Shown here: in pieces, positions 33,856-43,060 of the stretch
Numbering within the stretch: the stretch's first letter is position 1
Layout of the letters: the number at the start of each line of letters is the position of its first letter
Assembly: GCA_031261785.1 (NCBI GenBank)
Contig: JAISIZ010000108.1
Coordinates: 1-64,000 of the forward strand
Reading direction: 5' to 3'
Length of the DNA: 64,000 nt
From: Mediterranea sp. (in: CFB group bacteria)
Lineage (GTDB): Bacteria > Bacteroidota > Bacteroidia > Bacteroidales > Bacteroidaceae
Made by a program: the position numbers and the translations under genes
The notes under the pieces: model-generated
Told to the model about the DNA's origin: nothing
Seen by the model: the letters and a program-made list of their open reading frames with translations, nothing else
Database searches by the model: none

Positions 33856-34788
33856 TTACACTTCGCTGGGGCTTATGCCGAATTGTTTCTTGAAGACGGT
33901 GCTGAAATACTTGGAATCCACGAAGCCTACCTCGCGCGCCGCCTCGCCAACGAGATACTGGCGGGTGAGCAGCAATTCCCTGGCCTTGTTGAGCCTGACG
34001 ATGCGGACAAACTCGTTGGGCGTCTGCCCCGTAAGATTCTTTATCTTGTTGAAGATGGCCGTGCGGCTCATCCCCATCCGCCGTCCCAGTTCGGCGATGG
34101 AGAGTTCGGGATTGCCGATGTTCTGGTGGATGGTATCGATGACCTGGTCCAGGAACTCGCGGTCGAGCGTGGTGGTATCCAATTCGGCGGCGTCGGCGGG
34201 TTCGTCGGCGGCGAGCAGGGTGTGCCGCAGGCGTTGCCGGTTGGCGAGGATGCTCCGCAGGCGCGCCTTGAGCACGGCGAGGTCGACGGGCTTCACGATG
34301 TAGTCGGTGGCTCCGGCCTCGAGGCCGTGTACGATGTCGACGCTCTCGCCCAGTCCGCTCAGCAACACGACGGGTATGTGGCTGGTCTCTATGTCGCCCT
34401 TCAGGGCACGGCACAGCTCGTCGTTGCGCGAGTCGCCCCGCGGTGTCATGCCGAGCACGGCGATGTCGGGATTGGCCTCGCGGGCCAGCTCCAGCACGTC
34501 GCGCGCGGTGCGGGCCACGCGCAGGCCGAACTCCCCGTCCAGCGCGTCGGCGAGCCGCCCGCGCAAGTCGTCGTCGCTCTCTATCAATAATAAGGTATTC
34601 ACGGAGGGGCCGGGAAGCGCGTCGGGTTCATCGTCCTCCTCCTTCGCCATGGACGTGACGGTCCGCGGCCCGCGCAGGCGGCGCAATTCCCGCCTCGCGC
34701 GCCAGAGGGCGAACGAAAGCCAGAGGATAACGAGCGAAGCGGCGGCGAGGGCCGCGAGCGTCAAGGTGTCTTTTTCATACAAAATCAT
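33856..34788 (-). CDS. Membrane-anchored AraC-type regulator with degenerate receiver (truncated hybrid two-component system-like)
   Basis: 310 aa. A transmembrane helix (residues ~8-29) and an arginine-rich segment are followed by a receiver-like domain (~63-180) and a C-terminal AraC helix-turn-helix (~210-310: LSIAELGRRMGMSRTAIFNK, EAAREVGFVDSKYFSTVFKK). In the receiver the acidic pair (E70, D72), S144 and K166 are kept, but the phospho-acceptor Asp is Gly113 (DIAVLGMTPRG instead of the usual LLDVMMP). This looks like the end of a hybrid two-component regulator without sensor, kinase and ATPase parts. It stands between the susCD genes and the divergent PUL operon and is the obvious local regulator. 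Confidence 0.85.
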   Translation of the reverse strand: MILYEKDTLTLAALAAASLVILWLSFALWRARRELRRLRGPRTVTSMAKEEDDEPDALPGPSVNTLLLIESDDDLRGRLADALDGEFGLRVARTARDVLELAREANPDIAVLGMTPRGDSRNDELCRALKGDIETSHIPVVLLSGLGESVDIVHGLEAGATDYIVKPVDLAVLKARLRSILANRQRLRHTLLAADEPADAAELDTTTLDREFLDQVIDTIHQNIGNPELSIAELGRRMGMSRTAIFNKIKNLTGQTPNEFVRIVRLNKARELLLTRQYLVGEAAREVGFVDSKYFSTVFKKQFGISPSEV

Positions 34789-34873
34789 CCGTCAGGAAGG
34801 GTTGTTTCCAAAAGGTTGGGTGGTTCTTTTCACAGCCCGAAAATAGAAGAAGAAAATGACCCGCGCAAGCGTT

Positions 34874-34952
34874 TGTACGATTTCAAACCATTTTTGTACG
34901 ATTGTCCCCCATCGCTGTACGATTTCAAACCATATTGTACGATTTCAAACCT
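34874..34952. promoter_or_regulatory. Four direct repeats at about 21-bp spacing, probable operator
   Basis: TGTACGATT(TCAAACC) begins at 34874, 34895, 34916 and 34936; copies 1, 3 and 4 keep TGTACGATTTCAAACC in full, copy 2 keeps only TGTACGATT. Spacing of 21, 21 and 20 bp puts them on one face of the helix. They lie between the AraC-type regulator gene and the ROK kinase gene, and the last copy ends 20 bp before a promoter-like TATCATTG (34973-34980). This is the expected place for an AraC-family activator. Confidence 0.75.
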
Positions 34953-35034
34953 CCTTTCTCGCGAAAAGCGCGTATCATTGTACCCATGAAATCACTAAGA
35001 AACCACCATCGTAAAACCATCAACCAATATAAGC

Positions 35035-35973
35035 ATGGAAACATACATCGGAATTGATTTGGGTGGCACGAAGCTACTCATTGGCGAGATCGACAGCCAC
35101 GGGAATATCCTGCGGTACAAGAAGTACGAATCCGCCTTCTTCAACCAGCACGACGCCGTGAACATCATCAAGGCGTCGCTGGACGACTACATCGGCACCG
35201 TAGGCTGGTACGAGAAGAAACCGCTGGCCATGGGCGTGGGACTGATAGGGCGCGTGGACACCAAGAACGGCATCTGGCTACAGATCGACCCGGGGCGCAC
35301 GCACCCCATCAACCTCGCCGAGGAACTCTCGGGCGCCTACGGCATGCCCTGCCACATCGACAACGACGTGAAGAGCGCCACCCGCGCCGAGAGGGTGTGG
35401 GGCTTCGGTCTCATCACCCGCAACTTCGTCTATATTAATATAGGTACAGGCATAGCCGCGGGCATGGTGGTCAACGGACGGCAGATCCGCGGCAGCCATT
35501 GCAACGCCGGCGAGGTGGGACACATACGCGTCGGCGTGGGCGTGGGCGTGCGCTGCTCGTGCGGCAAGATCGATTGCGTGGAAGCCATCGCCTCGGGCAT
35601 CGGCTTCGACCAGTGCGCGAGGCTTCTGGCCGACCGCTACGAGACGCAGCTCGAGATACCCGACAGCGACGAGCGCGTACCCACCGCCGAAATATTCGCC
35701 CTGAGCAAGAAAGGCGACCCGCTATGCGTCAAGCTGGTGGAGAACGCCGCCGAGGCCATCTCGAACCTCATCATGAACATGGTGCGTATGTGCGACCCCG
35801 ACGCCGTGGTGCTGGGCGGAGGCGTGGTGGCCGACGGCTACCTGCACTCCAAGGTGCTCGAGCGACTGCATCCCACCACCATGCGCTTCGTGCAGAACGA
35901 GGTCGTCATCACGAAGTTGAACCCCGACTTTATCGGATTGCTCGGCGCCGGCGCCGTGGCCATGGGAAAGTGA
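35035..35973 (+). CDS. ROK-family sugar kinase
   Basis: 312 aa with the N-terminal phosphate loop IGIDLGGTK, IGTGIAAGMVVNGRQIRG, the GHI motif (GEVGHIRVG) and the zinc-binding CSCGKIDCVE motif of ROK kinases. No DNA-binding N-terminus, so an enzyme rather than a repressor. It phosphorylates a hexose or amino-sugar at position 6 (glucokinase, NagK or similar; specificity cannot be told by eye). It is the first gene of the plus-strand PUL operon, 4 nt ahead of the NagB-like gene, which favours an amino sugar. Confidence 0.87.
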   Translation: METYIGIDLGGTKLLIGEIDSHGNILRYKKYESAFFNQHDAVNIIKASLDDYIGTVGWYEKKPLAMGVGLIGRVDTKNGIWLQIDPGRTHPINLAEELSGAYGMPCHIDNDVKSATRAERVWGFGLITRNFVYINIGTGIAAGMVVNGRQIRGSHCNAGEVGHIRVGVGVGVRCSCGKIDCVEAIASGIGFDQCARLLADRYETQLEIPDSDERVPTAEIFALSKKGDPLCVKLVENAAEAISNLIMNMVRMCDPDAVVLGGGVVADGYLHSKVLERLHPTTMRFVQNEVVITKLNPDFIGLLGAGAVAMGK

Positions 35974-35977
35974 CGCG

Positions 35978-36694
35978 ATGATAACGATTGCCGATACCGA
36001 ACAAGCGTTCGACCGCCAAGCCGCCAGCCGCGTCGTCGAGCAGATATGCCGCAAGCCCGATTCTGTTGTCGGACTGTCGACGGGACAGACCACGAAGGGC
36101 ATGCACCGCCTGCTCACGGAAGCCTACCGGGCGGGCAGATTCGACCCGTCGCGCGTCACCTTTTTCGGCGTGGACGAGGTGGTGAACGTGCCGCGCTCCT
36201 ACGCCGGGTCGTGCTACACCCTGCTGCGCACCGAGCTGATGGACGCGCTGGAGGTCCCCGACGAACGGTTCCTCATGTTGCCCGTCGAACCCGAGCGGTT
36301 CGAGGACGGCGCCATAGCCTTCCAGGCGGAGCTGAAGCGACGCGGGGGCATCGACCTCCTCGTGCTGGGGTTGGGACGCAACGGGCATCTCGGCTTCAAC
36401 CAGCCCGGCACGCCTTTCAACTCGGTGACGCGCCTGGCGCGGATGGACGAGGAACTCGAGGCGCGCATACGCCGCGAGACAGGCATCGCCCCGCAAGTGA
36501 AGCTCTTCGGCGCCACGCTGGGGCTGAAAGACATCATGCATGCCCGCGCGCTGCTGCTCACCGCCAAGGGAGAGTGCAAGGCGGACATCGTGAAGCGGAT
36601 GCTCGAGGGCGACATCAGTCCCGACGTGCCCGCCTCCATCCTCCAGCTACACCCCAATTGCGAATTCCTGCTGCAAGCCGACGCCACACCCTAA
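35978..36694 (+). CDS. NagB-like glucosamine-6-phosphate deaminase family protein
   Basis: 238 aa, shorter than typical NagB (about 260-270). Conserved features: phosphate-binding GLSTGQTTKG, TFFGVDEVVNVP with the catalytic aspartate (D66), and LGRNGHLGFNQPG with H137. In NagB the last motif normally reads N-E-P; here the glutamate equivalent to E. coli E148 is Q142. SILQLHPN near the end is kept. It should isomerise and deaminate an amino-sugar-6-phosphate to a ketose-6-phosphate, but the E-to-Q change may shift activity or substrate, for example to galactosamine-6-phosphate. Confidence 0.8.
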   Translation: MITIADTEQAFDRQAASRVVEQICRKPDSVVGLSTGQTTKGMHRLLTEAYRAGRFDPSRVTFFGVDEVVNVPRSYAGSCYTLLRTELMDALEVPDERFLMLPVEPERFEDGAIAFQAELKRRGGIDLLVLGLGRNGHLGFNQPGTPFNSVTRLARMDEELEARIRRETGIAPQVKLFGATLGLKDIMHARALLLTAKGECKADIVKRMLEGDISPDVPASILQLHPNCEFLLQADATP

Positions 36695-36714
36695 AACAGA
36701 AATACGCCCAACCC

Positions 36715-37986
36715 ATGAAAACAAATCCAGAGACATCCACCAGCTACGTAGGGCCGTTCCTTACGATGGTTTTCCTATTCCTCGTGGTGGGATTCCTCAC
36801 CACCGCCAACACCCAGTTCCAGGGACCCCTCAAGGCGACGTTCCTGGCCGAGGTGGGCGACCTGAAGAACACGTTCGCCACGCTCATCACCTTCTCCTGG
36901 TTCCTGGCCTATCCGCTCTGCGGCGGGTTGGGGGCACGGTGGGTCAACCGGGCGGGCTACAAAGTCACGCTCATGCGCGGCCTGCTGGTCATGGTGGCCG
37001 GCCTGCTGCTCTTCTTCGCCTCGTCGTGGTTCACGGTGCGTTTCCCCGAGGCGGGCCTCACCGCGGGCGAGAGCGTACGTGTGCCCTACGGCTTCCTCAT
37101 CTTCCTGGCCGGCTCGTTCGTCGTGGGCGCGTCGGCTACCATCCTCCAGGTGGTGATCAACCCCTACCTCACCGCCTGCTACGTCAAAGGTACGCAACCC
37201 GTGCAACGGCTCGCCATCGGCGGCACGGCCAACTCCATAGGCACCACGCTGGCGCCCTACTTCGTCACGGGCGTCGTGTTCGGCGGCCTGTCGATGGAGC
37301 GCATCGCCATCAGCCAGCTCATGCTGCCGTTCCTGGCGCTGGCCCTCGTCATCGGCTGCGTCTGGCTGGGACTCATGGCCGTGAAGCTGCCCAACATCGA
37401 GGGCACGCGGGCCGACGGCGACGAGCGGCTGGAGCGCAGCGTATGGTCGTTCCGCCACCTCACGCTGGGCGTGGTGGCCATCTTCTGCTACGTGGGCGTG
37501 GAGGTGTGCATAGGCGCCAACATCAACCTGTACGCCATCGAGCTGGGTCGGGCCGGACAAGCGGCGCTGATGGCCACCCTCTACTGGGGCGGCATGCTCG
37601 TGGGGCGGCTGGTGGGCAGCTCCCTCGCGCGCGTCACGCCCCGCACGCAGCTCACCGTCACCACGGTGGTGGCCACCCTGCTGGTGGCCGTCGCCGTGAC
37701 GCTCGACAACCCGTGGGTGCTCGTCGCCGTGGGGCTGTTCCACTCCATTATGTGGGGCGCCATCTTCACCCTCTCCACCACGGGGCTGGGCAAGTACACC
37801 TCGGCGGCTTCGGGCGTGTTCATGATCGGCGTGGTGGGCGGCGCCGCGCTGCCGTTGGCGCAAGGCGCCATCGCCGACGCCGCCGGAGGCTGGCGCTGGT
37901 CGTGGCTGCTGGTCATCGCCGGCGAACTCTTCATGCTGTGGTACGCCCGCCAGGGAAGCCGCGTCCATCCTTCGTCAAACCCCTAA
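36715..37986 (+). CDS. Sugar MFS transporter (FucP/GluP/NagP type)
   Basis: 423 aa from the ATG at 36715; a longer frame beginning upstream only reads through nagB. Twelve predicted transmembrane helices. The N-terminal VVGFLTTANTQFQGPLKATF and the QVVINPYLTACY motif in the middle are typical of the fucose/glucose-galactose:H+ symporter family of Bacteroidota. It moves the monosaccharide freed in the periplasm into the cytosol for the ROK kinase encoded two genes upstream. Confidence 0.88.
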   Translation: MKTNPETSTSYVGPFLTMVFLFLVVGFLTTANTQFQGPLKATFLAEVGDLKNTFATLITFSWFLAYPLCGGLGARWVNRAGYKVTLMRGLLVMVAGLLLFFASSWFTVRFPEAGLTAGESVRVPYGFLIFLAGSFVVGASATILQVVINPYLTACYVKGTQPVQRLAIGGTANSIGTTLAPYFVTGVVFGGLSMERIAISQLMLPFLALALVIGCVWLGLMAVKLPNIEGTRADGDERLERSVWSFRHLTLGVVAIFCYVGVEVCIGANINLYAIELGRAGQAALMATLYWGGMLVGRLVGSSLARVTPRTQLTVTTVVATLLVAVAVTLDNPWVLVAVGLFHSIMWGAIFTLSTTGLGKYTSAASGVFMIGVVGGAALPLAQGAIADAAGGWRWSWLLVIAGELFMLWYARQGSRVHPSSNP

Positions 37987-38002
37987 AATCTTCTTCCCCA
38001 TT

Positions 38003-39769
38003 ATGAAACGATTCACTTACCTCACCCTCTTACTCATCGCCCTCGCCCTCGCGGCCTGCGGCGGTACCCGGAGCGGCGTGCGGAGCGCCGGGGCACTGCC
38101 GCCGGTAGCCACGCCCGAACCCCAACCGGTGGTGGTGGCCTACGTCACCTCGTGGAGCGGCGAAATGCCCGATCCGCAATACATGACGCACATCAACTAC
38201 GCCTTCGGGCACGTCAGCGAGACGTTCGACGGCGTACGCGTAGACAACGGGGCGCGCCTCCACCAAATCGTCGCCCTCAAACAGCGGAAACCCGCGCTCG
38301 TCGTCATGCTATCCATCGGCGGATGGGGCAGCGGACGATTCAGCGAGATGGCGGCGAGCGACGCCAACCGGCAATCCTTCGCCGCCGATTGCCAACGCGT
38401 GGTGAACGAGTTCGGGCTGGATGGCATCGACATCGACTGGGAATACCCCACGAGCCGGGCCGCCGACATATCCGCCTCGCCCGACGATACGAAGAACTTC
38501 ACGCTGCTGATGCGCGACATACGCGCCGCCATCGGTCCCGACAAATGGCTCACGCTGGCCACCGTGGCGGGAGCGCGCTACATCGACTTCAAGGGCATTG
38601 ACCCCTACGTGGACCTCGTCAACGTGATGTCGTACGACATGGCCAGCGCACCCAAGCACCACTCGGCCCTCTATCCGTCGGACCATAGCGGCGGAATCAC
38701 CACCGACGAGGCCGTGAAGGCGCACCTCGCCGCGGGCGTGCCGCGCGCGAAGCTGGTGGTGGGCATGCCCTTCTACGGACGGGGAGGCAAGCTCACGCCA
38801 CGCGGGTTCGACATGTGGAAAGCCGCCGAATCGCCCCTGTTCATCCCCCGGTGGGATCGCGTGGGCAAGGTGCCTTTCTTCGAGAACAAGGACAACATCT
38901 TCGTGATGGGCTACGAGAACGCCCGCTCGCTCGCCATCAAGTGCGAGTACGTCAAGTCGCACGGACTGCGAGGCGCCATGTACTGGAGCTACGACGGCGA
39001 CAACGACCGGAACGAGCTGCGAGCCACTCTGCGACAGGCCATCATCGAGGGGAAGAGCTTCGCCGACCAGGATCCGCGCCCCATGCGCGTGCTCGTCATC
39101 GCCGAGAACGGCGGACACCACGTGCCCTTCAGCAACGCCGGCCTGCGCTGGCTGGAACGCCTCGGCGAACGCTACAACCTCGACTTCACCCGCGTCACCA
39201 ACGCGCGGCCTATCGTCAACGACGACTACCTGGCGCAGTTCGGACTCATCGTCCAGCTCGACTTCGTGCCCTACACCTGGCCCGAGGAGGCGCAACGGGC
39301 TTTCATCAAATACATCGACGAGGGACGGGGCGCCTGGATAGGGTTCCATCACGCCACGCTGCTGGGCAACTTCGACGGCTACCCGATGTGGCCCTGGTTT
39401 TCGGACTTCATGGGCGGCATCACGTATCGTAACTACATCGCCCCGCTGGCCACCGGAACGGTGCGCGTGGAGGACGCCACGCACCCGGTGATGAAAGGCG
39501 TGCCCGCGCGGTTCGATATCCCCGACGACGAGTGGTACACGTTCGACAAGTCGCCCCGCCCCAACGTGCGCGTGCTGGCCAATGTCGACGAAAGCTCGTA
39601 CACGCCCGCGTCGGACATCAAGATGGGCGACCACCCCGTGGTGTGGACCAACGAGAGCAAACGGGCGAAGAATGTCTACTTCCTCTTCGGCCACAGCCCG
39701 AAGCTGTTCGACGTCGACGCCTTCACCACGATGTTCGAGAACGCCATCCGCTGGACAACCAACCGGTAA
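38003..39769 (+). CDS. GH18 glycoside hydrolase fused to a ThuA-like domain, lipoprotein
   Basis: 588 aa. Lipobox ALALAAC (Cys19) predicts membrane anchoring. Residues ~43-350 are a GH18 barrel: SIGGWG (104-109) and the catalytic DxxDxDxE motif complete as D140, D143, D145, E147 in LDGIDIDWEYP, with MYWSYDGD at the end. From about residue 358 a ThuA-like glutamine-amidotransferase-fold domain follows (RVLVIAENGGHHVPF, GAWIGFHHA, WPWFSDFMGG, HPVMKGVP). GH18 enzymes cut chitin-like or N-glycan core beta-1,4-GlcNAc bonds with substrate assistance from the N-acetyl group. I cannot say which of these it is. Confidence 0.88.
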   Translation: MKRFTYLTLLLIALALAACGGTRSGVRSAGALPPVATPEPQPVVVAYVTSWSGEMPDPQYMTHINYAFGHVSETFDGVRVDNGARLHQIVALKQRKPALVVMLSIGGWGSGRFSEMAASDANRQSFAADCQRVVNEFGLDGIDIDWEYPTSRAADISASPDDTKNFTLLMRDIRAAIGPDKWLTLATVAGARYIDFKGIDPYVDLVNVMSYDMASAPKHHSALYPSDHSGGITTDEAVKAHLAAGVPRAKLVVGMPFYGRGGKLTPRGFDMWKAAESPLFIPRWDRVGKVPFFENKDNIFVMGYENARSLAIKCEYVKSHGLRGAMYWSYDGDNDRNELRATLRQAIIEGKSFADQDPRPMRVLVIAENGGHHVPFSNAGLRWLERLGERYNLDFTRVTNARPIVNDDYLAQFGLIVQLDFVPYTWPEEAQRAFIKYIDEGRGAWIGFHHATLLGNFDGYPMWPWFSDFMGGITYRNYIAPLATGTVRVEDATHPVMKGVPARFDIPDDEWYTFDKSPRPNVRVLANVDESSYTPASDIKMGDHPVVWTNESKRAKNVYFLFGHSPKLFDVDAFTTMFENAIRWTTNR

Positions 39770-39781
39770 TCGGCCGACATC

Positions 39782-42154
39782 ATGAAACCCATACTCACCA
39801 CTCCGATCCTCCTGACGCTCGTCGGCTACCTGTCGACAGCGGCAGCGCAACCTCGCCCGCTGGCCAACGACAGCCTGCTTGCCAGGCAAGTGTTGGCCAC
39901 GGGCTTGGCGCACGCGCCGCTGCCCGTCGACACCCTCCACACCATGGAGGCCGCCGAACGACGGAAGCCCGTGACGCGCAGCCACGACCTACTCGGACCG
40001 GAGGGACACGTCGCGCTCTCGTTCGCCACCACGCCCCAACGCAGGGCGGTAGGCTCGCCCGGCGACCCCGACTACGCCACGTATGGCGACACCCGGATCG
40101 CGTTCGGCATGGACCACCTACGCGACTGGTCGGCCTATAACCGCCTCTACTTCGAGGTCTACCCCGTGGAGGGAGGAGCGAGGGTGATGAACCTCAACGT
40201 GCGCACGCCAGCCGGCTCGCATCTCGTCAATCTGGTGCCCGGACGCTGGAACACGTGCACGCTGAACCTCGACGGATACCCCCGCGCGGAGGTGCGTGGC
40301 ATCAGCTTCACCGCCGCCCTCAACGGGCGCGACCAGGCCACCGCCGACAGCATCACCTACCTCATCCGCAACGTCAGGCTCCAGCAGGTGGAACGTCCGC
40401 TGAAAACCCTCGGGTGGATGCCCGACACCGACGCCATCGTCTACTCCACCACCGGCTACCGGACGGGCGACGCGAAGACGGCCATCGTGAACGGCGACAC
40501 GCGGCGGGAGACGACGTACAGCCTCGTCGACGCGTCGACCGGCGCCGTCGTCCACCAGGGGGCGATGGCCTACGCCAACACCACCATCGGACGCTATGGC
40601 GTGGCCGACTTCTCCGGCTTCCGCCGCGCGGGAAGCTACATCCTACGCGTCGGCGACCTCGCGACGCCGCCTTTCCGCATAGCCGACACGTTGTGGGACG
40701 ATTCGCTGTGGCGCGTGGTCAGTTTCCTCTTCGGGCAACGCTGCGGACACCCCGTGCCGGGCGTGCATGGCACTTGCCACCCCGACCTCTTCTCGGAGCA
40801 CGACGGACGGCGGATCTCCTACGCCGGCGGATGGCACGACGCGGGCGACCTGTCGCAACAAACCTTGCAGACGGGCGACGTCACCTTCGCCCTGCTCGAA
40901 GCCTACCGGGCCACGAAGGCGACCAATCCCGCCCTCGCCGCCCGCCTGCTCGAGGAAGCCCGCTGGGGACTGGAGTTTATCCTGCGCCAGCGCTATGGCG
41001 ACGGCTACCGAGCGTCGAGCATGGGCCTGCTCATCTGGCTCGACGGCGTGGAACGGACGTTCGACGACATCAGCTCCGTGCGCCTGCAAAACCACTCTTT
41101 CGACAACTTCCTGCACGCCGCCTACGAGGCGTACGCCGCCATGACCATCGACGACGACCCGGCCTTGCGCCAACACCTCATCGGCGTGGCCGCGGCCGAT
41201 TACGACTTCGCCTCGAAGCAATACGCCGACGAGGGCATACGCCCCTTCGCCCACATCTACGAGCATAGCTACAATACCTCGGAGAGCCAGTACGTCGCCA
41301 CCGCGGCGTGGGCGTCGGCCTTGATGCACCAGCTCACCGGCAAGGAGGAGTACGCGCGCCGGGCCATCGACTTCGGCAGCCGCCTCCTCGCCTACCAGCA
41401 ACCCGCGGCCTCCCCGGGGAAAGCCGCCGAGCTGGGCGGATACTTTTGCCGCGACCTGACGAGGCGGATGCCCGTGCACTTCAACCACCAGTCGCGCGAC
41501 GCCATCTATATGCAGGCGCTCACGCTGCTGATCGAGCTATTCCCCCGCCACGCCGACGCAACCCGCTGGACCGATGCCGTACGTGCCTACGGCGACTACC
41601 TGAAGGCGCTGATGCCCTACACCGCGCCCTACGGCATGGTGCCGAGCGGCACCTACAGGCTCGACGAACCGACGGACGAGGCGGGATTCAGCGCCCTGAA
41701 CATTTTCGCCGGCGAAGGTGCCGACCGGGAGTTCGCCAAGTACGTGCGGGCCGGCGCCCGCGTCGACGACCTGCACTATGTGCGCCGCTTCCCGCCCTGG
41801 TTCACCATCTACAACGGCAACACCGCCGTGATGCTCGCCACCGGCAAGGCCGCCGCCCTCTGCGGCAAGGCGCTCGGCGACGAGGAGTTGCTGCGCGTAG
41901 CCGCCGAGCAGCTCTACTGGACGGTGGGAAAGAATCCCTTCGGACAGTCGCTCATCTACGGCGAGGGGCGCAACTATCCGCAGATGAACAGCTTCTCGTC
42001 GGGCGAGCTGACGGGCGAGATGCCCGTGGGCATACGCACGCTCGACGCGACGGACGTGCCCTACTGGCCGCAGACCAACAACGCCTGCTACAAGGAGGTG
42101 TGGACTACGTCGGCTGGCAAGTGGATATCGCTTGTGGCGAGCCTAACGCCTTGA
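39782..42154 (+). CDS. Glycoside hydrolase family 9 protein
   Basis: 790 aa with a signal peptide (ending STAAAQ). An N-terminal carbohydrate-binding-like beta domain (~60-210), an Ig-like CelD_N domain (~215-300: VYSTTGYRTGDAKTAIV), then the (alpha/alpha)6 GH9 catalytic domain with GGWHDAGDLSQQT carrying both conserved aspartates (D353, D356) and the C-terminal GKNPFGQSLIYGEGRNYPQ with the general acid region. GH9 includes endoglucanases and also exo-beta-glucosaminidases; the amino-sugar genes beside it favour the latter, but this is inference. Confidence 0.87.
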   Translation: MKPILTTPILLTLVGYLSTAAAQPRPLANDSLLARQVLATGLAHAPLPVDTLHTMEAAERRKPVTRSHDLLGPEGHVALSFATTPQRRAVGSPGDPDYATYGDTRIAFGMDHLRDWSAYNRLYFEVYPVEGGARVMNLNVRTPAGSHLVNLVPGRWNTCTLNLDGYPRAEVRGISFTAALNGRDQATADSITYLIRNVRLQQVERPLKTLGWMPDTDAIVYSTTGYRTGDAKTAIVNGDTRRETTYSLVDASTGAVVHQGAMAYANTTIGRYGVADFSGFRRAGSYILRVGDLATPPFRIADTLWDDSLWRVVSFLFGQRCGHPVPGVHGTCHPDLFSEHDGRRISYAGGWHDAGDLSQQTLQTGDVTFALLEAYRATKATNPALAARLLEEARWGLEFILRQRYGDGYRASSMGLLIWLDGVERTFDDISSVRLQNHSFDNFLHAAYEAYAAMTIDDDPALRQHLIGVAAADYDFASKQYADEGIRPFAHIYEHSYNTSESQYVATAAWASALMHQLTGKEEYARRAIDFGSRLLAYQQPAASPGKAAELGGYFCRDLTRRMPVHFNHQSRDAIYMQALTLLIELFPRHADATRWTDAVRAYGDYLKALMPYTAPYGMVPSGTYRLDEPTDEAGFSALNIFAGEGADREFAKYVRAGARVDDLHYVRRFPPWFTIYNGNTAVMLATGKAAALCGKALGDEELLRVAAEQLYWTVGKNPFGQSLIYGEGRNYPQMNSFSSGELTGEMPVGIRTLDATDVPYWPQTNNACYKEVWTTSAGKWISLVASLTP

Positions 42155-42231
42155 AACTATGTTTGATATACGAATATGCTAACGCTAAAGATGAACTAAG
42201 TAATACCATTAAAATAAACTTCTAACATCTC

Positions 42232-43038
42232 ATGAAACGATTGATTCTTTCCCTCATCGCCCTCCTCACGCTCGCTCTCGCCAGCGCGCAGGATCCGGCG
42301 GGCTATCCCGCCAACTATGCCCGGGCGCCACGCTTCAAGGCGCTCGTCTACTACGCCACGTACGCCGAAGAGGCGCACGTGCAGTTCGCCCGGCAGGCCG
42401 TGGAATTCTTCAAGAAGCTGAACTACGGCGACGGATTCGTGCTCGACGTGGTGACCGACCTCGGCGGCTACACCTACGAGAAGCTGAAGACGTACAGCGT
42501 GGTGGTGATGCTCGACGGCTACCCCATGGACAAGGCCGGCCGCGAGGCTTTCGAGAAATACATGGAGAACGGTGGCGGATGGGTAGGCTTCCACGCCTCG
42601 GCCTACAACGACCGCAACACCCAGTGGCCCTGGTTCGTGAAATTCCTCGGCGGCGGCGTGTTCTATTGCAACAACTGGCCCCCGCAGCCCGCGCTGATGG
42701 AAGTGGACGTGAAGGACCACCCCGTCACCCGCAACCTGCCCGCCGAATTTGTGGTGCCCGCCAGCGAGTTCTACCAATGGAATCCCTCGCCAAGGCAAGA
42801 CCCCGACGTGCGGGTACTGCTCTCCCTATCGCCCAAGAACTACCCCATCGGCATCAAGGACGTGGTGAGCTTTGGCGACTTCCCCATCGTGTGGACCAAT
42901 ACCAAGTACCGCATGATCTACCTCAACGTGGGGCATGGTGACGAAGAGTTCATCGACGCCACGCAAAACCTACTCCTGGTCAACGCCTTCCGATGGGTGG
43001 TAAGCACCGACCCGGCGGGCGATCCATTCAAAAAATAA
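42232..43038 (+). CDS. Secreted ThuA-domain protein
   Basis: 268 aa with a signal peptide (ending LALASAQ) and a single ThuA-like domain: FKALVYYATYAEEAHVQFAR, GGGWVGFHASAYN, WPWFVKFLGGGVF, HPVTRNLP, DFPIVWTNTKYRMIYLNVGH. The same wording is found in the second half of the GH18 protein at 38003, so the locus has two ThuA copies, one fused and one free. ThuA-type proteins in other bacteria take part in disaccharide use involving 3-keto sugars; whether that applies here is unknown. Confidence 0.85.
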   Translation: MKRLILSLIALLTLALASAQDPAGYPANYARAPRFKALVYYATYAEEAHVQFARQAVEFFKKLNYGDGFVLDVVTDLGGYTYEKLKTYSVVVMLDGYPMDKAGREAFEKYMENGGGWVGFHASAYNDRNTQWPWFVKFLGGGVFYCNNWPPQPALMEVDVKDHPVTRNLPAEFVVPASEFYQWNPSPRQDPDVRVLLSLSPKNYPIGIKDVVSFGDFPIVWTNTKYRMIYLNVGHGDEEFIDATQNLLLVNAFRWVVSTDPAGDPFKK

Positions 43039-43060
43039 CCGAACGGAAAACAGCGAAAGA

